Below are positions 29,801 through 33,126 of a stretch of 33,126 nt of DNA, piece after piece. Where the stretch lies: the NCBI GenBank assembly GCA_964591605.1, contig CAZQEN010000038.1, positions 1 through 33,126 of the forward strand, in the 5' to 3' direction. The translations under genes were made by a program, and so were the position numbers. Below the pieces are notes generated by a model, which was given only the letters and a program-made list of their open reading frames with translations, was not told where the DNA came from and did not search any database. Source of the DNA: CAYLLT01 sp964591605 (GTDB lineage Bacteria > Planctomycetota > Phycisphaerae > UBA1845 > PWPN01). The number at the start of each line of letters is the position of its first letter. The first letter of the stretch is position 1.

Positions 29801-31128
29801 GGCCGGCGGGCGCCAACGGCGGCACCGGGAGCGCTTCGATCGAATGGTTGATCCCGAATGATGCCGCCGACCCGCTCGATGCACGCATCGTCGGCAACGC
29901 CGACGTGGGCCGCACCCCATGGGGTAAGCTCGTTTCCCCCAGCAACGACTGGCAAACGGTCACCTTTGCCCGAGGCAGCGCTTCCGTCATCAAACCCTTT
30001 ACCGGTGACGGTTTCCTGACCGGTACCTGGCGCGTGCTCGAGCATCTGGCCGTCGCTCAGAACGAAACCAACGTCGGCCCCTACACGATGTACCTCGATA
30101 CCGCGGAGAGCAACCCCAACGGTGGTGCTCCGATTTTCGAGACGTTTGAGGGCTATCCGCTGAATGCCGAGGTCATCTTCAGGGCGCCCAGGAGTGCGTC
30201 CACGACTCAGGGACACCTGAGCAATGCTCCCAACGCTTCGGCCAACGACCACACTCGCAACGACTCGGCGCAGACCGGCACCGCTTCGCAGCGGCTCGAG
30301 TGGCGATACAAAGACTGGGCCACCGCCATCATCGAGGGATCGAGTCCGGAAGAAACCACGCTCTACCGCTGGGCCCGGATCACGACGCTGAACACGCTGT
30401 ACCTGCCGAACCCACAGATCAACGTGGGAACAACGCAGGCTTATACCCTGCGTCTCCGCGTGCTCCTGCCCTTGCCCCCGGAAATCTGCAACGACGGCAT
30501 CGACAACGACGGCGACACGCTCATCGACTGTGCCGATTCGGATTGCACCGGCTATTCGGGTTGCAGCTCGAATCGCACCATCATCGCCTGGCGCAGCGTC
30601 CGAACCCACTCGGTCTCAGGCAGGCTGGGCCTCACGCTCGATCCGGCGGCCACCGGCAACGGCCTCACCGGGCCCACCGTCGAGTCCCGCACCGGTGGGA
30701 TCCGCCTGATTGAAGTCGAGTTCGACGGGCCCGTCACGCTCGCCAACACCGCTGCCGTCACCGTCAATGGCGGCGCCATCCCGCCGACTTCCGTCACCCT
30801 GTCCACGCCGGACACGCTTGCGATCGCGTTCAACGCGGGCGTGCTTCCCGATCAGGGCTGCTACGCGGTCACGATCGGCGCCGGCGCCATCGCCCAGACG
30901 CTTCTGGGTGACAACACATGCAGTGTCCGGGGCGTGATCGGCGACGTCACCGGCGACGGCGTCACGACGCTCAGCGACGTGATCTATGCCAAGATGAAGC
31001 TCAGTTCGCCGGCCTTCGCCAACGCACGCTTCGACGTGAACATGGCCGGCGACGTGATCAACACTGCGGATCTGGGTGCGATCAAGGGCCAGGTGGCCAG
31101 CCCCGCCCATCAGGCGAGCTGCCCATAA
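26878..31128 (+). CDS. Large secreted Ig-like repeat protein with MopE-like motif and shared C-terminal module
   Basis: This 1416-residue protein has a signal peptide (1 to about 26, ending AAAFGA). The N-terminal 300 residues are a beta-rich region without a recognised family. Four related Ig-like repeats follow, at about 335-425, 683-760, 771-860 and 871-960: each runs from VTVTGV or VTVRY through VAVY-type strands to LLVATQT or related motifs, and three of the four end near a Cys (QESC, IESC, REQC). EICNDGIDNDGDTLIDCADS (1202-1221) is a MopE-like Asp/Cys metal-binding motif. Residues 1232-1416 are the module shared with the GH10-like protein at 21105, ending in two dockerin-like halves (GDVTGDGVTTLSDVIYAKMK and the last 35 residues). 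It is probably a surface or matrix protein binding calcium. No catalytic domain is evident. AGGAG lies ten bases before ATG. Confidence 0.85.
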   Translation: MTTHHKAGICGVWAILLLVPAAAFGATALIDFNTGFGQPDENCTPPAPRPPLFNYPDYAGQTEPYIVEPDTYCTGDPLRLNGSPGRYGNMSHLTEFYPEGSLVSANNEIRFSWENPASDDHWARIITFPLNRVFPVLTAPTLDVAVGSSIQMDIALVGVLPDETESFGGQLEFSLGLRESGLLVPLGTDGHDSAAPLELAGITCKGRDPVNGGACPGGSVTDLNVPVGGVTLTENGSGPVWHTVKWEFVDDGGVTKVDVYVNNVLTGDNLNIVGFAAGGDGVLCGPGDPCETNKRVSLDSMMIRKPVNDDVTKKWFVLFDNIIIDAPTVIADTVLIKEPVSQLHTRVTVRYIDTAAEEVRLFLDPVSTPEADPTLIATAVPGIDVDFSDREHTFTGLTLATGDKLHAQQVVATVEGPLSSEVVVQALYCFETFDESIAKAVSPGGAGNFTTWYDVNNVTFATAANDTLDGDAAMIIDDSGFMNGIYRIYQSAIPQTGRYRATARVHITEDPDNPNAIQEYEMGVVVNGTHRTVGSCHNESLNAVDPTQPGQAIAAYSGLDSGDNSAQLTQEIHTGPFDAVENDNLLVVLSTNVDTAWSEVTKLCGEDGICGTTSPTVCDDILDTLDTCETVACRSPQQNAQGTWNVRPNRTNTSGTWGNPAAVRVDEICLLPAPPCADVPTPGILTPVYSESVQVTVTGVSASATAVAVYADGVKVGEITAGIVAGNNVIGVAAPLPVTTLLVATQTIGGQESCLDAPPIVVIDICNSIASVRPSVPLIVGDTVVNVTGVKTSAPAATMVAVYDMGTDGSSETLIGTAPANGTGTVPVFLTTALLVDRQIVATQTVSGIESCKLGAAPRTVGNCDQVPVVTLQVPLNQGATSVTVTGVDPLATLVKIYRKDANNVMIGQQYGNGTDTVVVDVPPLVNGWLLKATQVLRSREQCVPTDANGEMVGTGGNSPVRLSIGIREVPSLVGPAGANGGTGSASIEWLIPNDAADPLDARIVGNADVGRTPWGKLVSPSNDWQTVTFARGSASVIKPFTGDGFLTGTWRVLEHLAVAQNETNVGPYTMYLDTAESNPNGGAPIFETFEGYPLNAEVIFRAPRSASTTQGHLSNAPNASANDHTRNDSAQTGTASQRLEWRYKDWATAIIEGSSPEETTLYRWARITTLNTLYLPNPQINVGTTQAYTLRLRVLLPLPPEICNDGIDNDGDTLIDCADSDCTGYSGCSSNRTIIAWRSVRTHSVSGRLGLTLDPAATGNGLTGPTVESRTGGIRLIEVEFDGPVTLANTAAVTVNGGAIPPTSVTLSTPDTLAIAFNAGVLPDQGCYAVTIGAGAIAQTLLGDNTCSVRGVIGDVTGDGVTTLSDVIYAKMKLSSPAFANARFDVNMAGDVINTADLGAIKGQVASPAHQASCP

Positions 31129-31163
31129 CCGCCCGGTTTCCCCAACTCCGCGCGGCCGTCTGG

Positions 31164-31225
31164 AGCGGTCGCCCCCTGCGGTGCCCGTGCGGACGCCCCG
31201 TAGCGGTCGCCCCCTGCGGCGACCG
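31164..31225. repeat. Direct 18-bp repeat with hairpin
   Basis: AGCGGTCGCCCCCTGCGG occurs at 31164-31181 and 31202-31219. The second copy extends into the perfect hairpin CGGTCGCC-CCCTGC-GGCGACCG (31204-31225); the first copy is an imperfect version. It lies 36-97 bases past the stop of the 1416-residue gene and may act as its transcript end. The following stretch to 31434 shows nothing I can name. Confidence 0.7.
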
Positions 31226-31434
31226 TGGAAAGGGGTTTGCCCGCGCCCCCCAAATGTTGCCCCCGGGACGGGTAAAGGCGTCACTTTCCTGCGCGGGCGG
31301 CTGAGTGTCGTGTAGCCCCAACGGAACTCGCCGGGATCATGTCCGCGATGCTCCCACTGACTTGCCGTCCTCGACCCGCCAAGCCGCGGGTCCGATAGCC
31401 CGAAGGTCAGAAACTTCCTCCAGCGTCCACGAAC

Positions 31435-31463
31435 TTGAATCGAAGATTATATAAGCTTACCAT
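31435..31463 (+). promoter_or_regulatory. Pseudopilin 2 promoter with TTATATAA
   Basis: TTGAAT (31435-31440), 17 nt and TACCAT (31458-31463), with TTATATAA at 31447-31454. It aligns with the pseudopilin 1 promoter over about 27 nt. GCGGAG follows at 31471-31476. The start codon is 112 bases after the octamer, which argues against any longer start upstream. Confidence 0.65.
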
Positions 31464-31566
31464 ACTCATGGCGGAGACGTTCCGAAGGTCCACCCGGGCA
31501 GGCCCGTGCCCGCTCTGGCGGAGGTGGCCTCGAAACAAGCTCCCGATTTGTACGAGAACCGATCAG

Positions 31567-32577
31567 ATGGATAACCCCAAACGCACGGTGGCCCGACCGA
31601 ACCCCGCCGCCTTCACCCTCATCGAGGTCCTGGTGGTGGTTGCCATCATGGCCCTGCTGGTCTCCATCCTCATCCCCGCCCTCGGCAAGGCCCGCGAGCA
31701 GACCAGAACCTCCACCTGCCTCTCCGGGCTCAAGCAACTCGGTTCCGCCGTCTCGATGTATACCATCGAGGCCGGCAGCACGCTCCCCGGCCCCATTTTC
31801 CCGGGCGTTTATCGCTACACCGATGACTGGATGCAACTCGACCTGGCCGCCCGCGCCGCCAACCAGGATGCCAACTGGTATCGCTCGATGCTCCCGGGGC
31901 TCGTTCGACGCTACCTGCAGGCCAACCGTGCCCAGATCGTCGACGCCACCGGGACCTGCCCGACTCAGGAAAGACTTCTGCCGCTCAAAAGCTTCGACAC
32001 CAGCACCACGGCTTTCCCCCAGCGCCGGCCGATGATGTACATGGTCAATACCTTCGAGACGCTCGACAACACGAGCGGACCCAACGTCAAGAACGTCCGG
32101 AATTACCCCAGCGTCGGCACCGACCCGGCCTACTACTTTGGCCGCATGAACTCCGGTGACTCATACGTCACCGGCGCATACCCTCAGTCCAACTCCCGCT
32201 ATCGTCCCAAGAAGATCGACCGGGTCGCCCAGGCCAGTCGCGAATGGATGATGGCCGACGCCTGGTGGTGGCAGATCGCCAGCCCCAACGGCACCCGCGT
32301 CGCCGGAACGTGGTTCCAGATCTTTCCCCAGATCTTCAGCATGTCCAGCGTGTACGACAAGGGTCTCAAGAAGTGGTACGTCCTCAACTACCCGTTCCAC
32401 AACGCCAGCACCCAGTATTCATTCTGGGAAGAAGGTGGAAACAACCCCGTCGACCGCTGGGACGCCCGGCGGCTCCAGGATGGCAAGACCAACAGCGTGT
32501 TTTTCGACGGCCACGCCGAGAGCGTCCGCGGCTGGAAGGGAACCGTCAATCCCTGCTACACCGACCGGGGCTGTTGA
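31567..32577 (+). CDS. Type II secretion-type pseudopilin 2 (prepilin-like)
   Basis: This 336-residue paralogue of the protein at 24352 has the leader MDNPKRTVARPNPAA then FTLIEVLVVVAIMALLVSIL. The residue before the predicted prepilin-peptidase cut is Ala, where Gly is nearly always found. The rest follows the same plan: ALGKAREQTRTSTCLSGLKQ, internal REWMMADAWWW (matching REWAVADLWYW in the paralogue), and KTNSVFFDGHAESVRGW then NPCY and a C-terminal Cys. I start at ATG 31567 because the promoter at 31435-31463 lies downstream of all longer in-frame starts except ones with unsuitable leaders. It is followed by an exported protein, as is pseudopilin 1. Confidence 0.88.
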   Translation: MDNPKRTVARPNPAAFTLIEVLVVVAIMALLVSILIPALGKAREQTRTSTCLSGLKQLGSAVSMYTIEAGSTLPGPIFPGVYRYTDDWMQLDLAARAANQDANWYRSMLPGLVRRYLQANRAQIVDATGTCPTQERLLPLKSFDTSTTAFPQRRPMMYMVNTFETLDNTSGPNVKNVRNYPSVGTDPAYYFGRMNSGDSYVTGAYPQSNSRYRPKKIDRVAQASREWMMADAWWWQIASPNGTRVAGTWFQIFPQIFSMSSVYDKGLKKWYVLNYPFHNASTQYSFWEEGGNNPVDRWDARRLQDGKTNSVFFDGHAESVRGWKGTVNPCYTDRGC

Positions 32578-32664
32578 GTCCGACCGGAGTTTAAAAAGCC
32601 TCACTTGAAAACCCTGCCCCCGGAGGCGCCGCGAATGTTTCCTGGGCGGTGACGTAGAATTGTC

Positions 32665-32693
32665 TTGAACGTTTTGGCTAGGACTTATATAAT
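32665..32693 (+). promoter_or_regulatory. Promoter of the last exported protein, with TTATATAA
   Basis: TTGAAC (32665-32670), exactly 17 nt and a perfect TATAAT (32688-32693), with TTATATAA at 32685-32692. This is the best promoter in the window. GGAGGCGGG follows ten bases later, and the start codon is 118 bases after the octamer, matching the PEP-CTERM gene at 25590 (117). Confidence 0.75.
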
Positions 32694-32810
32694 AACGAAA
32701 CAGGAGGCGGGAAAAGTCTCGCCAGACAGTCATCTTGCACGTTCACTTGATCAGGGCTCCCGGCCCGGATGTCCCGACCGGCAGCCTGCATTGTCCGAAG
32801 GAGGAAAAGC

Positions 32811-33126
32811 ATGCGGAAAAGCGTTTTAGTCATCCTTACGGGGGCACTCGTGATGGCCTGGTCCGTCGCAGCTCAGGCCACCGTCATCGTGAGCGACAAC
32901 TTCGATTCCTACGCCAGCCAGGCGGCTTTTGAGTCTGCCTGGGCACCGATCGGAACAACCGCGCCGCAGAGCGGCGTGTTGAGCACCGAACAGGCGTTCA
33001 GCCCGACTCAGTCGATCAAAGTGCCGGGAACCGGTACCAGCAACCAGTACCGTAACCAGAGTACTTTCGCGGGAGTCCAGCCGACCGTCGCTGAGCCGAT
33101 CCTCCGCTGGAGCTTCAAGTTCTATG
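32811..33126 (+). CDS. Exported protein, partial (cut by window end), probable PEP-CTERM type
   Basis: An open frame starts at ATG 32811 after the ribosome site GAAGGAGGAAAAGC and runs off the right edge with no stop (105 complete codons). The N-terminus MRKSVLVILTGALVMAWSVA followed by AQA is a signal peptide. VIVSDNFDSYASQAAFESAW then SIKVPGTG, typical of planctomycete PEP-CTERM proteins with a concanavalin-like fold, comes next. The leader and promoter match those of the PEP-CTERM gene at 25590. The C-terminal sorting signal itself lies outside the window, so the PEP-CTERM label is inferred. Confidence 0.8.
   Translation, partial: MRKSVLVILTGALVMAWSVAAQATVIVSDNFDSYASQAAFESAWAPIGTTAPQSGVLSTEQAFSPTQSIKVPGTGTSNQYRNQSTFAGVQPTVAEPILRWSFKFY

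Noticed and set aside
26878..31128. Adhesin or enzyme label for the 1416-residue protein
   Set aside because: Ig-like repeats and dockerin-like ends do not show a catalytic site or a known adhesin architecture, so I left the role open.
31435..31566. Extended N-terminus for pseudopilin 2
   Set aside because: The longer frame crosses the promoter region and would give an atypical leader of about 59 residues before FTLIEV.

Overview
The window looks like a chromosomal piece of a high-GC planctomycete, probably Phycisphaerae-like. This is inferred from family content, not from a phylogenetic marker comparison. Supporting signs are long secreted proteins ending in dockerin-like repeats, PEP-CTERM proteins, pseudopilins with an FTLIEV N-terminus and a DGH motif near the C-terminus, Hanks-type kinases with an extra N-terminal helical domain, and many short palindromic repeats between genes. 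One 100-base run of N (14737-14836) marks an assembly gap.

Layout. (1) 1-2009: palindrome-rich repeats, then an exported TPR protein. (2) 2096-4582: a four-gene operon (GbsR/MarR-type regulator, DUF393 thiol-disulfide oxidoreductase-like protein, DUF2071/YqjF protein, small membrane protein) with a palindromic operator over its promoter. (3) 4793-9775, minus strand: ligA carrying a repeat-derived in-frame insertion, a cupin, a DUF433/DUF5615 toxin-antitoxin-like pair, and a LarA-type nickel-pincer racemase homologue. (4) 9776-10339: a spacer holding a 170-bp MITE-like element with a 9-bp target duplication. (5) 10340-17225: a signalling block of membrane histidine kinase, receiver protein, receiver protein with a degenerate kinase stub, membrane-anchored Ser/Thr kinase, a small CPNC exported protein, and on the minus strand a GAF-PP2C phosphatase followed by a DUF6932-like nucleotidyltransferase and a small helical protein. 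(6) 17357-33126: an island of secreted proteins with two GH10-like (DUF187) hydrolases, a GH25 lysozyme, two pseudopilins, two exported proteins (one clearly PEP-CTERM, one cut by the window end) and a 1416-residue Ig-like repeat protein.

How it fits together. The secretome island appears to be more than a random collection. Five of its genes are preceded, 92-123 nt before the start codon, by the octamer TTATATAA inside or over a TTGnnn-N17-TAnnnT promoter. The two pseudopilin promoters are nearly identical over about 27 nt. A pseudopilin followed by an exported protein with the leader GGAGGAAAAGC-ATG occurs twice. The 963- and 1416-residue proteins share an unnamed C-terminal module of about 190 residues. 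I read this as a co-regulated cell-surface or extracellular programme. That is inference from promoters and protein tails, not demonstrated function.
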